Below are positions 32,547 through 41,801 of a stretch of DNA of 64,000 nt, one piece after another. This DNA is from Amblyomma americanum (lineage: Eukaryota; Arthropoda; Arachnida; Ixodida; Ixodidae): contig NC_135498.1 in assembly GCF_052857255.1 (NCBI RefSeq), positions 115,759,134 to 115,823,133 of the forward strand, in the 5' to 3' direction. The first letter of the stretch is position 1, and each line of letters opens with the position of its first letter. A program made the position numbers and the translations under genes. Below the pieces are notes generated by a model. That model saw only the letters and a list, made by a program, of their open reading frames with translations, had not been told where the DNA came from and ran no database searches.

Positions 32547-32855
32547 CAAAGTAGTAAGCTGGACTAGTTGGTACATTATTTGCATGGAAACAGCACAGCA
32601 AGACGGGACCAAGAAAGGAAGACACACACACGGGCACCGCCCGTGTGGGTGTCTTCATTGCAGATTGACGGAATAATAAGCGCACAGGACAACACACACA
32701 AGAGCAGAGGAAGACACGGACTGGTCTTCCTCTGCTCTTGTGTGTGTTGTCCTGTGCGCTTATTATTCCGTCAATCTGCAATGCACCATCTAGCCCGTCA
32801 GCAGGTGTTGTTAAAGTGTCTTCCTTTCTTGGTCCCGTCTGCTGCGCTGTTTCCA
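32547..32855. mobile_element. 309-bp multi-hairpin foldback insertion with 12-bp target duplication
   Basis: Flanked by TGCAAGATCCAA at 32535-32546 and 32856-32867. Inside are three inverted-repeat systems. (1) Outer arms at 32581-32625 and 32816-32860, slightly imperfect (GCATGGAAACAGC at the left end). (2) A GACACACACACGGGC / GCCCGTGTGGGTGTC hairpin with a 3-nt loop at 32621-32653. (3) A perfect palindrome with 60-nt arms at 32656-32715 and 32724-32783 around an 8-nt loop. The right side carries CACCATCTAGCCCGTCAG and the left side the inverse of an ACCAACTAGTCCAGC motif, both resembling CACCATGCAGGAACTAGGCC at 63377-63396. No protein is encoded. Confidence 0.8.
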
Positions 32856-32930
32856 TGCAAGATCCAATAGACTCTCGGAATAGAGGGACCAATGGCGTGT
32901 GGTCTTCCATGTTTTCTGCACAGCGGAAAG

Positions 32931-33225
32931 GTGGATATGCTTTGGAAACTCAAAATATTTGAGAAGTACCGCATGCATGCACTATCACCTCTCATTTCAC
33001 TCATTAAAGTGAAAACCTTCACTGGGTGGGCCTTCATGCATGCACGCGCCGACACGTAATGCCAGATTGCAGCGCCTTTAATTAGAGCCTTGGTTCTATG
33101 CAGCGAAGCTGTAGCATGTGATATATATGAAGCTAAATTTGTATTAATGGTACAAGCGCTTCCACGAGAAAACATATAACGAGCTGATATTTGCTTGTCG
33201 CCCCAGTAAAAAAAAAGATTGGGAA
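32931..33225. other. Non-coding interval
   Basis: No supported feature. Confidence 0.3.
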
Positions 33226-33362
33226 TTCCAGTTGGAACCAACGGATTTTTGGACACCATTCGAACCTACTTTAATTAAAACAAATTGGAACCAATTGACT
33301 ACACTTCAAATTGGTTTCAATTAGTCTCAATGGTGTCCAAAAATCAACTGCATCCAAATGGA
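33226..33362. repeat. MITE-like foldback repeat
   Basis: A perfect 17-bp inverted pair (GATTTTTGGACACCATT at 33244-33260; its complement at 33329-33345) extends imperfectly outward (CAGTTGGAACCAACG against AACTGCATCCAAATGG). It encloses further self-complementary ATTGGAACCAATTG/CAAATTGGTTTCAATT segments. Target duplications are not clear. Confidence 0.5.
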
Positions 33363-33847
33363 AACAATGTTTTATCCCAGGACTGCAAGAGGCACCGCTT
33401 TGTGCAACATTTTTACAAGGGAATTGAAGTCATGCGAATTTCACGGTATTAGAGAAATGAAGCGAAACAAGGAAGCCTGCATCGCAAAAACACACTTTTT
33501 CTCCCACTGGTATCCCTTTGCACCCCAATTTTTTGTGGGTGTGCGCAAAATTTAAATTTGTCTTGTTTTTTTCGGGAAGAAGCCATTAAAAAGCGTGCAA
33601 AAAATTACGAAGACACTAACTACAACTTTTTTCAAGGGAGAACATTTCGGCTTATTCCTCGTCGGCGTTGCATAACTCTCCTCGCTGCGCTGCCCCTCCT
33701 CCTCTTCTTATATTCTCCCTCCTTTCTTTATTTGCTTTCACAACTCTTCGCTCCATTGTTCCGAGCGGAGCTCTCCGGCGCGATTTCGGGGCCCTTCAGC
33801 GCGGGGTCCCTCCAGCGAGGTCATGTGACAAAGCTTTCCCGCCTTTT
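33363..33847. other. Non-coding interval
   Basis: Nothing supported. A CTTATATTCTCCCTCC pyrimidine-rich patch lies near 33708-33725. Confidence 0.3.
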
Positions 33848-34157
33848 TAACGCGGCAGCGATAATGGCTCGTGTCGCAGAAAAGCCGGTGTCGTCAACGT
33901 CTTTGGCCGTGAGCGAAAAATGGCGCATCTCGGTGTACACCTGAACCGCGCCGTAAGGGAATGGATTTTCCTTTCCTTATGGTGCAGTACGGGTGTCCAG
34001 CGAGAATTGTCAAACAGGCGTCATTTCCTTTCCTTAAAACCAATTTTCATTTCAATTTCCTTCCCTTACGGCCGTTGGTTATAAGGAAAGACATTTTAAT
34101 GAAAGGAAATTGAAATGAAAAACCAATTTTCATTTCAATTTTCTTCCCTTACGGCCC
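33848..34157. repeat. Dispersed host repeat, left part (hosts the SINE/gypsy/LINE stack)
   Basis: Shares GTGTCGCAGAAAAGCCGGTG, GGCCGTGAGCGAAAAATGG, GGGTGTCCAGCGAGAATTGT and AAAACCAATTTTCATTTC in the same order as 24055-24240. It contains a small internal inverted duplication around 34060-34140 (AAAGGAAATTGAAATGAAAA against TTTTCATTTCAATTT). Its last 12 bases, CCCTTACGGCCC (34146-34157), are the SINE target duplication. The repeat resumes at 41327. Confidence 0.7.
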
Positions 34158-34462
34158 ACCCGCCGCGGTGTCTCAGTGGTTAGAGCGCTTGGCTACTGAT
34201 CTGGAATTCCCGGGTTCTAACCCGACCGCGGCGGCTGCGTTTTTATGGAGGAAAAACGCTAAGGCGCCTTTGTGCTGTGCGATGTCAGTGCACCTTAAAG
34301 ATCCCCAGGTGGTCGAAATTATTCCGGAGCCCTCCACTACGGCACCTTTTTCTTCGTTCACTCCCACCTTTATCCCTTCCCTTACGGCGTGGTTCGGGTG
34401 TCCAACGATATACGAGACTGATACTGCGCCATTTGCTTTTCCCCAAAACCAATTATTATTAT
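34158..34462 (+). mobile_element. Ruka-type SINE copy 3, its (ATT)n tail split by the gypsy element
   Basis: CCCGCCGCGG head, A-box region (GTCTCAGTGGTTAGAGCGCT), B box GGGTTCTAACCC at 34212-34223, the GGAGGAAAAACGCTAAGGCG block and body as in copy 2, then AAAACCAATTATTATTAT. The rest of the (ATT)n tail is found 6.9 kb away at 41316-41326, beyond the gypsy element. The SINE target duplication is CCCTTACGGCCC (34146-34157) and CCCTTATGGCCC (41327-41338), with one mismatch. Confidence 0.85.
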
Positions 34463-34736
34463 TGTAATAAGAACACAGCACACTACTAATAGAGTATACA
34501 CACAGCACACCACAGCACAGCACAGTAATAAGCACAGCGTCACGAACAACCAGCCGAACCGTCCAGGCACAGAACAGAGACCGCGTTCAGTCCAGAGCAC
34601 GCACGAGCGACCGAGCGTTCGGCGCTCGACCTTCGGAGTGTTCGGTGCTCGAGCTTCGCAGTGTTCGGCGCTTCTCGTCGTCTTTTTCGTTGAGCGCCAG
34701 CCTCTGAAGATTCTAAAGCCCGTGTTCAGTCTTACA
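34463..34736 (-). repeat. 3' LTR (274 bp) of the gypsy element
   Basis: Nearly identical to 41016-41315, but it has one copy of a CAGCACAGTAATAAG module where the other LTR has three. The difference is therefore mostly tandem-repeat length. Confidence 0.9.
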
Positions 34737-34746
34737 ATTCCCCACT
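34737..34746 (-). other. Polypurine tract next to the 3' LTR
   Basis: The minus strand reads AGTGGGGAAT immediately before the LTR start TGTAAGAC, the position of the plus-strand primer in LTR elements. Confidence 0.6.
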
Positions 34747-35207
34747 GGCGAAAAGGCGCCATCCTGGCGGCCTAGGGCAATGTGACGACCGCGGGGTCGT
34801 AGTAAGGTTTGAGGCGGGTCGTGTGGACAATTTCGCGGCCTCGGCGACGATGATCAGGGGATGGCGTAAGGGGCTCGATGAGGTAATTGACAGGGGATGT
34901 CTGGTGAAGAATACGGTAGGGTCCCTGGTACTTGCTAGGAGTCAGGAAGGTAAGCGGGAGGAAGTGCAGGGGGATCACGGGTGCTTTTTTGCTGCTGCTG
35001 GGCTTGAGAAGTGAAGGACCGGGCAAGCTGTCGGCATTCTTCGGCATAAGTTGCGGCTTGAGAAAGAGTAAATTCGGAAATTCGGAATGTAAATGTAAAT
35101 TCGGAAGCATCAGTGCGGTAAGGTAGAATGGTGTCCATTGTGCAAGAAGGCTCACGGCCGTACAGGAGAAAGTACGGAGAGAATCCGGTGGTGGCTTCAG
35201 CAGCGGA

Positions 35208-36655
35208 TTGATTGATTGATTACAAACTTCTTTATTTCTTCAATGTTCTCCGAACATGTGGGTGGACCGCCTAGTCCGGTAGTCCACTGGCTGCTGCTGC
35301 TGCGCTGGCCCTCCCCACCAGCCAGTGCTGACGGTCAGGATCATCGCTGAGCAGAATAGCCTCCCACTGCTCCTCCGAGGGGTTGGGAATGGGGTCAACT
35401 AAGGGATTATATTGGCATGCCCACACCATATGGTAGAGGTTAGCTACCGCTCCACAATGTGGACACTGTGGAGAGTATAGTGTAGGGTACCACTGGTGTA
35501 ATTTAGCTGGTGTTGGGTAGGTGTTGGTTTGTAGTCTCCTAAGGGTGTTCTCTTCTAACTTGTTGAGGGATTTGTGTGGTGTTGGGTACTCCTTTCTGGC
35601 TGTTCTGTATGGCGCAAGATTGTCAGCATACACTGCTAAGCCTATTAGGTCGTGGCACCCTTCATGGTCATCAGGGGGAGACGTCCGGTATAGAAGAGCT
35701 CGGGCATGCCTGTGGGCGGCTTCGTTTCCTCCTGGTAGTTCCAGGTGACCGGGGAACCAGATTACTAAGACCTGGTTGGGTGGATGCTTAGTCAGCAATG
35801 ACAACCCTGACTTGTGAATTAATCCGTTATTGAAGTTTCGACAGGCGTTCTGGGAATCAGTGAGCACAACGGCGTTGGGGTTAGAGGCTACAGCTAATGC
35901 AATAGCTGCCTCCTCTGCGTGAGTGGGGTTAGATGTTTTCACCGAGGCGCAGTTCACCATCGACCCTGAAGGCGTTGAGACCACAATAGTCATGACTCCA
36001 TTATTTGGTCCTGCTGCGTCCACGTAAAGGGTGTTAATTTGCTTGTCCCATTTCTTCTGCAGGGATTCACCTCTTGCTTTCCTCCTCTCGGTGTTATATG
36101 CGGGATGCATATTGTGCGGAATGGGGTGCACGTTTATGCGTCTTCTCACATCGCGTGGGACCTCTTCCCTTTGGTCAATTGTATAGGGCAGATTAACATG
36201 GATTTTATCGAGCAGTTCTCTGCCGGGTTTTGTGAGTGCGAGCCGATTCAGTTGTGAGAACCATTGTGCTTCCCACATCTCTTTGAGGGTATTATGTACT
36301 CCTAGAGCCATGAGCTTTGCTGTTGGCGTGGAGTTTGGTAGCCCCAGTGCCGTCTTGTAGGCTTTCCTGATGAGTACCTCCAACTTTTCAATTTCCGACC
36401 TGGAGAGGTTAAGGAATGCCGTCCCGTACATTATCCGAGAGATCACGAAAGCTTGCACTAAGCGGATGGTGTCCCTTTCCTTCATGCCATGGTGTTTATT
36501 TCGGGTACGATGTATCATGCGGAGGATTTGCTCGGTGGATGTTGTAAGCTTCTTCATAGTTGTGGTGTTCTGTCGCCCCTGCGGGATATACTGCCCTAGT
36601 ATCTTGATCTCCGTTGGTTTCTGTACTGGGTGGTTCTCTATATACACCGAGATGA
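35208..36655 (-). mobile_element. 5'-truncated I-group LINE nested in gypsy pol
   Basis: 1448 bp, flanked by a perfect 12-bp duplication. The 3' end on the minus strand is an (AATC)n tail (plus strand TTGATTGATTGATT at 35208-35221). The 5' end is truncated within the RT, the usual outcome of incomplete target-primed reverse transcription. The coding part is uninterrupted, in contrast to the decayed gypsy around it, so this insertion is much younger than its host element. Confidence 0.9.
35271..36647 (-). CDS. LINE pol C-terminal part: RT thumb, RNase H and Cys/His finger (458 aa, 5'-truncated)
   Basis: An unbroken frame that enters from the truncation point; there is no native start. Residues 1-140 are the region after the RT palm (TEIKILGQYIPQG; FVISRIMYGTAFLNLSRSE; KAYKTALGLPNSTPTAKLM). 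About 205-335 is RNase H, with the acidic residues in TLYVDAAGPN, THAEEAAIALA and VLTDSQNACRNF, and WFPGHLELPGGNEAAHRHA near the end. About 405-430 has a Cys/His motif CPHCGAVANLYHMVWAC. The RNase H domain processes RNA:DNA hybrid during retrotransposition in this group. Without endonuclease and the RT palm it cannot act alone. Confidence 0.8.
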   Translation of the reverse strand: MYIENHPVQKPTEIKILGQYIPQGRQNTTTMKKLTTSTEQILRMIHRTRNKHHGMKERDTIRLVQAFVISRIMYGTAFLNLSRSEIEKLEVLIRKAYKTALGLPNSTPTAKLMALGVHNTLKEMWEAQWFSQLNRLALTKPGRELLDKIHVNLPYTIDQREEVPRDVRRRINVHPIPHNMHPAYNTERRKARGESLQKKWDKQINTLYVDAAGPNNGVMTIVVSTPSGSMVNCASVKTSNPTHAEEAAIALAVASNPNAVVLTDSQNACRNFNNGLIHKSGLSLLTKHPPNQVLVIWFPGHLELPGGNEAAHRHARALLYRTSPPDDHEGCHDLIGLAVYADNLAPYRTARKEYPTPHKSLNKLEENTLRRLQTNTYPTPAKLHQWYPTLYSPQCPHCGAVANLYHMVWACQYNPLVDPIPNPSEEQWEAILLSDDPDRQHWLVGRASAAAAASGLPD

Positions 36656-39599
36656 TTCAGCAGCGGAGTTATAAGCGTACGTGACAAAAGGGAGAACGCG
36701 GTCCCATTTACAATGGTCGGAAGCAACATACATGGCTAGCATGTCGCCGAGGGTGCGATTAAAACGCTCAACCGTGTCATTTGTCTGGGAATGGTAGGCG
36801 GAGCTGGTGCTGTCAACAACGTTGCATTCCTGAAGGAGAGCTTCTACAACTTCTGAGTGGAAGGCCGGAACTGAGCAGCTCTTTGGGCGCACCATGACGA
36901 AGAATGATGCGATGGAGAATGAAGGATGCAATGTCGTGGGCTGTAGCGGATGGTAAAGGCGATGTTTCAGCGTAACGTGTAAGGTGGTCGATGGCAACGA
37001 TGATCCAGCGGTTCCCGGTTGATGTGCTGGGAAGAGGGCCGTAGAGGTCGATGCCAACACGCTCGAAGGGCTGTACTGGGCAAGGCAGCGGCTGCATAGG
37101 AGCGGCGGGTCGGCGAGGTGGATGTTTTCGTCGCTGGAATGTGGTGCAGGACTGAACTGGCGGACGTAACGGGCCATCCCACGCCAGTAGTACCGCTATC
37201 GTAGACGGGTGAAAGTCTTCAAGAATCCGCCATGGGCACACTGGGGATCATCGTGGTAGGAAGAGCAAATGAAGGAGCGCAGATGTGTCGGAACAACGAG
37301 AAGCGAAGCCACTTGCGACCATCCGGGAGATAGTTGCGGCGGTAAAGGAGCTCATTTCGGATGGCGAAATGGTGAGACTGACGACGGAGAGCACGGGAAG
37401 GAGTTCGAGACGATTGGCCAGATAGGAGATCAAAAAGGCAAGTGATCCACGGGTCTTTGCGTTGAACGGAAGCCATATCAGCGAACTCTAACATCAAAGA
37501 AGACAGGGCGGATATACAAGGCGCTGCCTCAGATGGTACAGGGGAACGTGAGAGGGCAGCAGCATCGGCACGTTTGCGGCCGGAACGATAGATAACGCGA
37601 ATGTCGTACTCTTGGAGTCGCAGAGCCCATCGCGCCAGTCGACCAGAGGGATCTTTCAAAGAGGACAGCCAGCAGAGGGCGTGGTGATCGGTGACAACGT
37701 CAAAAGGGCGCCCATACAGGTAGGGGCGAAATTTGACGATCGCCCAAAGGATGGCTAAACACTCCTCGGTGACAGAATAGTTGGCTTCAGCTTTTGTGAG
37801 TGTCTGGCTAGCGTAAGCAACAACGTATTCGTCAAAGCCTTGATTGCGTTGAGCGAGTACTGCACCGAGGCCGACGCCGCTGGCATCGGTGTGGAGTTCC
37901 GTCGGAGAACGAGGGTCGAAGTGACGCAGAATTGGTGGAGTGGTCAGGAGGCGACGAAGTGTCGTAAACGCTTCATCACAAGCTGGCGACCAGGCCGAGA
38001 GGTCGTGGCTGGAAAGGAGCTTGTTCAGGGGGTCGACGATAGTGGCAAAATTGCGTACAAAGCGGCGGAAGTAGGAGCAGAGGCCGATGAAGCTGCGAAG
38101 TGAGGCTTTGGAAATTCGGCCACAGCTCGCAACTTGGCCGGGTCCGGGAGAACGCCATCCTTCGATACGACATGACCGAGAATGGTGAGCTGCCGAGCTC
38201 CGAAGCGGCACTCTTTCAAATTAAGTTGGAGGCCAGCGTCGGCCAGGCAGCGAAGAACAGTCTCGAGGCGCTGGAGGTGAGACGGAAAGTCCGGGGAAAA
38301 GATTACAACGTCGTCTAGATAACAAAGGCATGTTTGCCATTTGAGCCCTCGGAGTATGTTGTCCATCATGCGCTCAAATGTGGCGGGTGCATTGCAGAGG
38401 CCGAAAGGCATGACATTAAATTCATAGAGCCCGTCGGGTGTGACGGAAGCAGTTTTTGGGCGATCGGCCTCCGCCATCGGCACCTGCCATTAACCGGAGC
38501 GCAAGTACAATGAAAAAAAGAACTCAGAGCCCTGCAGGCAGTCAAGGGCATCATCGATACGGGGGAGAGGGTAAACGTCCTTGCGTGTAATCTTATTCAG
38601 ACGAGGGTAGTTCACGAATAAACGGATGGAACCGGCTTTTTTCTTGACCAGAACCACTGGCGATGCCCACGGGCTGTGCGACGGCTGTATCACGTGACGC
38701 TGGTAGCATGTCGGTCACCTGGGTGTCAATGATGCTGCGCTCAGCGGCTGACACGCGGTACGGACGTTGGCGCAAAGGGGCATGGGTTCCAGTGTCAATA
38801 CAGTTGGTAACGGTGGTGGTGCGGCCCAAGGATGGTTGCTGGTAGTCAAACGAACCTTGAAAATGCTGCAGAGCGGCTACAAGCTTGTCTCGTTGGGTAG
38901 ACGTCAGGGCAGTGTCGACGGAACGGTGAAAAATATCTACAGACGACTGATTCGTGATGGGAACAGGCGTAATGGCGCTGACGTGAAGGTCGGCCGCGCT
39001 ATCGACGAGGGGGTATGCGGAGGCAGGATCGAGAACGACAACGCTACCAAGCAATTGGCCACGGAGTAAAGTGGTAGGGCAGGAGAACGGGTTGGCCACA
39101 TAAATAGCGCTGGAGCCACGAACAATTGTCAGCACAGCATGAGGCAGCAAAGCAGACATCTGGTCAGCGCATAGTAGAGGGTGTATAAGTTACTGTTGCA
39201 TCTGAGAGCGCAGCACAAGAAAGATGCACCAGCACTGAAAAGAAAGGTGGAACGTCTGTGTCCTCAAAGACGACCACAGTAGCGGCAGCAGCACTGGTTA
39301 CATCAAAGGGGGCGTCACTGTAGGGCTGAGCAAGCTGAGCACGGGCGCAATCAATAACGGCGTGATGTGAGGAGAGGAAGTCCTAGCCAAGGATACCGTC
39401 GTGAGAGGAGCGGGCGAGGACAATGAACTCGATTGTGTAGGGAACGTTCCCGATGAGCAGGCGGGCAGTGCAGGCGGCTAACGGTCGAATGTACTGAGCG
39501 CTGGCCGTCCGGAGAGAAACGGGAGGAAGGGGCGTCAGCACTTTTTTAAGTCTGCGACAGAGGGTGTGACTGAGAACCGAAACGGCTGCGCCATTTTCA

Positions 39600-40947
39600 A
39601 TAAGTGCTTTGACGGCGACTCCTTCAACAAAAACGGTAATAGTATTGGCAGGCGCGGAAACAAGTCTTGAGTGAGCCGCTGGTGACGCAGTTCTTGCCTC
39701 CGGAACTGCGGTGGTGAGTTTTCCGCGCGGACGGCGGGTTGGCGACGGAGCATTGGAGAACGGGAACGACGGCCAGGAGACGGCGAGCGGTGGGAGCGGG
39801 GATGGTAACTAGGAGAATTATAATCCGGAGGCGGCAAGTGTGACGAAGGCGAGGACGACGGCGGACGGTCGTACGTCGGCTCACGCCTATAATCGTAGGG
39901 ACGGTGGTCACGACTGCGACACAAACGAGCCACGTGACCAGCGACGCCACAGGCGTAGCAAATAGGGCGGTTGTCTTGTGTGCGCCAGGGGTTGAGTGGC
40001 TGCGGCTGTGATCGGGGACGGGCAACCGGACGGTAAGGTGGGGTTGCAGGTCGCTGGGGTTCTAACTGCCGGGTAGGTGGCCTGTAGACAGGGGCAGCAG
40101 GTGAGGGCCGCGACCGCACCACGGCATCGGCGTACGTCAGAGGAGCCGCTATAAGGGGTGGCTGAGAAGGAAGTGGCAGGACTTCAGCGACCTGCTCCTC
40201 GATAGCACGCTGTAGGTTGGGAGTGAGCGACGGCGTAGGCGTAGGCGGGCAGGTAGACAAAGATAGCTGGCATGCGACTTCCTCACGTACAAACTGCTGG
40301 ATGCTCTGGAGGAGCGACTGTTGGTCCAGAGCACCGTTCCCTGGCAGAGCCAAGCTGCAAAGTGCGGCCTCCTGAAAGCCTGCACGCCGGGTAGAAAGGC
40401 GTTGTTTACGCAGCTCATTGAAGCTTTGGCAGTAGCCGATGACACCGGAGACAGTCTGGGGATCTTTGGCAACGAGCATCTGGAAGGCATCATCCTCAAT
40501 GCCTTTCATAATGTGTCTGATCTTGTCGGCCTCGCTCATAGAAGGGTTGACACGCTTGCAGAGGTCGACGGCATCTATATAACTGGTGAAGTTTTCACCG
40601 GTTTGCTGGGCCCGACTTCGCAAGCGTTGCTCGGCGCGAAGCTTTCGCACTGCGGGACGGCCGAAGACTTTTGTCAGACTGGTTTTTAGAGCTGCCCAGC
40701 TTGAGATGTCAGCCTCGTGGTTTCGAAACCAGAGATTGGCTACCTCGCTCAGAGAAAAGATAACTTTGGTGAGCTTGACGCTATCGTCCCACTTGTATGC
40801 GCTTACGCGTTCATAGCAGGCCAACCAATCCTCCACATCTGTGTCATCTGTGCCGCTGAGGATGGTCGGGTCACGCTGCCGCGCGGCGCCGGAACAGAAG
40901 ACAGCCGACGGAAGCGGTGAAGCGGTTTGGGTGATGGTCTCAGGCAT
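39600..40947 (-). CDS. Gypsy gag polyprotein with CCHC zinc knuckle
   Basis: From ATG (plus 40945-40947; MPETITQTASPLPSAVF) an open frame runs leftward for about 450 codons. Residues ~40-190 match the retrotransposon gag fold (VEDWLACYERVSAYKWDDSV; WFRNHEADISSWAALKTSL; RLRSRAQQTGENFTSYIDAV; KIRHIMKGIEDDAF). A Pro/Arg-rich segment follows. The zinc knuckle CYACGVAGHVARLC lies at about plus 39920-39965, followed by an Arg/Ser/Pro-rich tail. The frame then slips relative to protease near 39600-39700, so the gag-pol junction is a frameshift. Gag packages element RNA into particles in the cytoplasm. Confidence 0.8.
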
Positions 40948-40995
40948 TGCAGAGGTGGTAGTCAATGCGCGGGTGCGAAGCTCCAGGGCGAGGGA

Positions 40996-41013
40996 TCGTT
41001 GGCACCTCAACCA
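40996..41013 (-). other. Primer-binding site of the gypsy element
   Basis: Two nucleotides inside the 5' LTR (minus strand) the sequence reads TGGTTGAGGTGCCAACGA; its complement ends in CAACCA like a charged tRNA 3' end. The isotype was not determined. Confidence 0.6.
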
Positions 41014-41015
41014 CT

Positions 41016-41315
41016 TGTAATAAGAACACAGCACACTACTAATACAGTACACACAGCACAGCACAGTAATAAGAGCACAGCACAGTAATAAGGACGCAGC
41101 ACAGTAATAAGCACAGCGTCACGAACAACCAGCGGAACCGTCCAGACACAGAACAGAGACCGCGGTCAGTCCAGAGCCCGCACGAGCGACCGAGCGTTCA
41201 GCGCTCGAGCTTCGGAGTGTTCGGTGCTCGAGCTTCGCAGTGTTCGGCGCTTCTCGTCGTCTTCTTCGTTGAGCGCCAGCCTCTGAAGATTCTAAAGCCC
41301 GTGTCCAGTCTTACA
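41016..41315 (-). repeat. 5' LTR (300 bp) of the gypsy element
   Basis: TGTAAGACTGG...CTTATTACA on the minus strand; carries three CAGCACAGTAATAAG-like modules. It is followed (plus strand) by TTATTATTATT, the remainder of the SINE tail. Confidence 0.9.
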
Positions 41316-41326
41316 TTATTATTATT

Positions 41327-41506
41327 CCCTTATGGCCCGGTTCAGGTGTCCACCGAGATATGTGAGACAGGCGTCCTTTCCTCAAAAAAAATTTATTTTC
41401 ATTTTTCTTGCCTTACGGCGCGGTTTGGGTGTCCTCCGAGATATGTTTCTTTTCTTTAAATTGTCCGGGCAAGGGGTCACACCGAAGGACGATGGAGTTC
41501 CGTGGA
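41327..41506. repeat. Dispersed host repeat, middle part, containing the empty TTAA site
   Basis: CCCTTATGGCCCGGTTCAGG, then GTGTCCACCGAGATATGTGA and TTTAAATTGTCCGGGC, correspond to 24250-24308 plus 26972-27000, but with a single TTAA (41456-41461 region) and no transposon. It ends at the LINE target duplication TTCCGTGGA (41498-41506). Confidence 0.75.
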
Positions 41507-41801
41507 GGGGGGCGCTGCTAGCAGCCGAGGAGAGCGGACGCATTTCACATGCGCTCTGCAGTTTTCGGGACTTTTGACCCGGTTAACTCGACTGGACTGC
41601 CAAAAGTTTTGTGGGAGACGACGCCGAAAGCGAAGTGGACCACGAGGACACCTTTTTCAAGCCGGTGGGTCCAATATTTTTGGATTTATACGACTTCGAA
41701 TATTTTCCACGTGGCCGAGCGAAGCTAGGCCTATAGGCCTAACACAGTAGCGGGGCTCCGCGGCCCTCCCGGCCTCGGCCAGCGGTAGAGGTGACGGAGC
41801 G
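41507..41801 (+). promoter_or_regulatory. LINE 5' UTR with presumed internal promoter
   Basis: 295 bp between the target duplication and the ORF1 ATG. It begins GGGGGGCGCTGCTAGCAGCC, a start that would suit an internal pol II promoter as in other LINEs of this group. Promoter activity is inference. Confidence 0.4.

Larger units (their letters stand above)
30490..32930 (+). pseudogene. Decayed I-group LINE pol, paralogue of the 41.5-47.2 kb element
   Basis: Scattered frames on the plus strand give RT blocks NIANLRPTSLTLGKVLEKI, ILLQLKEEIIDNQNKAMI and YADDITIW (catalytic YADD at 31039-31050). RNase H blocks follow, DSQEACRKRIRGRIGQTVIR and LIWTP at about 31999-32100, then a Cys/His segment QCVHCG...CHMVWTC at 32361-32420. 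These align in order with LLQLKEEV, MYADDITIW, LTDSQEACQNYIRGRI and WCG...HITWEC of the full-length copy. Numerous stops and shifts make it dead. A foldback insertion (32547-32855) splits its 3' end; LINE-like coding similarity (RLS..) resumes directly after it. Confidence 0.7.
35196..36667. repeat. 12-bp target duplication bracketing the nested LINE
   Basis: TTCAGCAGCGGA occurs at 35196-35207 and 36656-36667. Skipping the DNA between them brings the two parts of the gypsy integrase coding region into register. Confidence 0.9.
34772..39599 (-). pseudogene. Gypsy pol (protease, RT, RNase H, integrase), frameshifted and split by a LINE
   Basis: On the minus strand, in order: a protease with the active-site triad read as ENG (ALIENGAAVSVLS) instead of D(S/T)G, then GILG followed by a stop where W is usual (about 39385); an RT whose palm includes DVYPLPRIDDALDCLQG, MPFGLCNAPATFERMM and YLDDVVIFS (YLDD at 38310-38321); RNase H with [16 protein letters not shown] (about 37860-37910) and [17 protein letters not shown]; an HHCC region; and an integrase with FERVGIDLYGPLPS and NDTVERFNRTLGDM. 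Around the integrase DRG block the frame shifts, removing the second catalytic Asp. The C-terminal YQGPYRILHQTSPVNYLIEP module lies beyond the nested LINE (34780-35155). At least five frame changes make it non-functional. Confidence 0.85.
34463..41315 (-). mobile_element. Ty3/gypsy LTR retrotransposon, degenerate, both LTRs present
   Basis: Two LTRs (34463-34736 and 41016-41315) start TG and end CA on the minus strand (TGTAAGACTGAAC ... CTTATTACA). They flank gag, protease, RT, RNase H and integrase in gypsy order, all on the minus strand. The TTAT on both sides is a probable 4-bp target duplication, although the target is an (ATT)n tract, so the exact alignment is ambiguous. A primer-binding site and polypurine tract sit next to the LTRs as expected. 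The coding region is broken by frameshifts and stops and by a nested LINE. Confidence 0.9.

Noticed and set aside
37840..38103. Plus-strand frames inside the gypsy pol region
   Set aside because: Shadows of the minus-strand pol gene.
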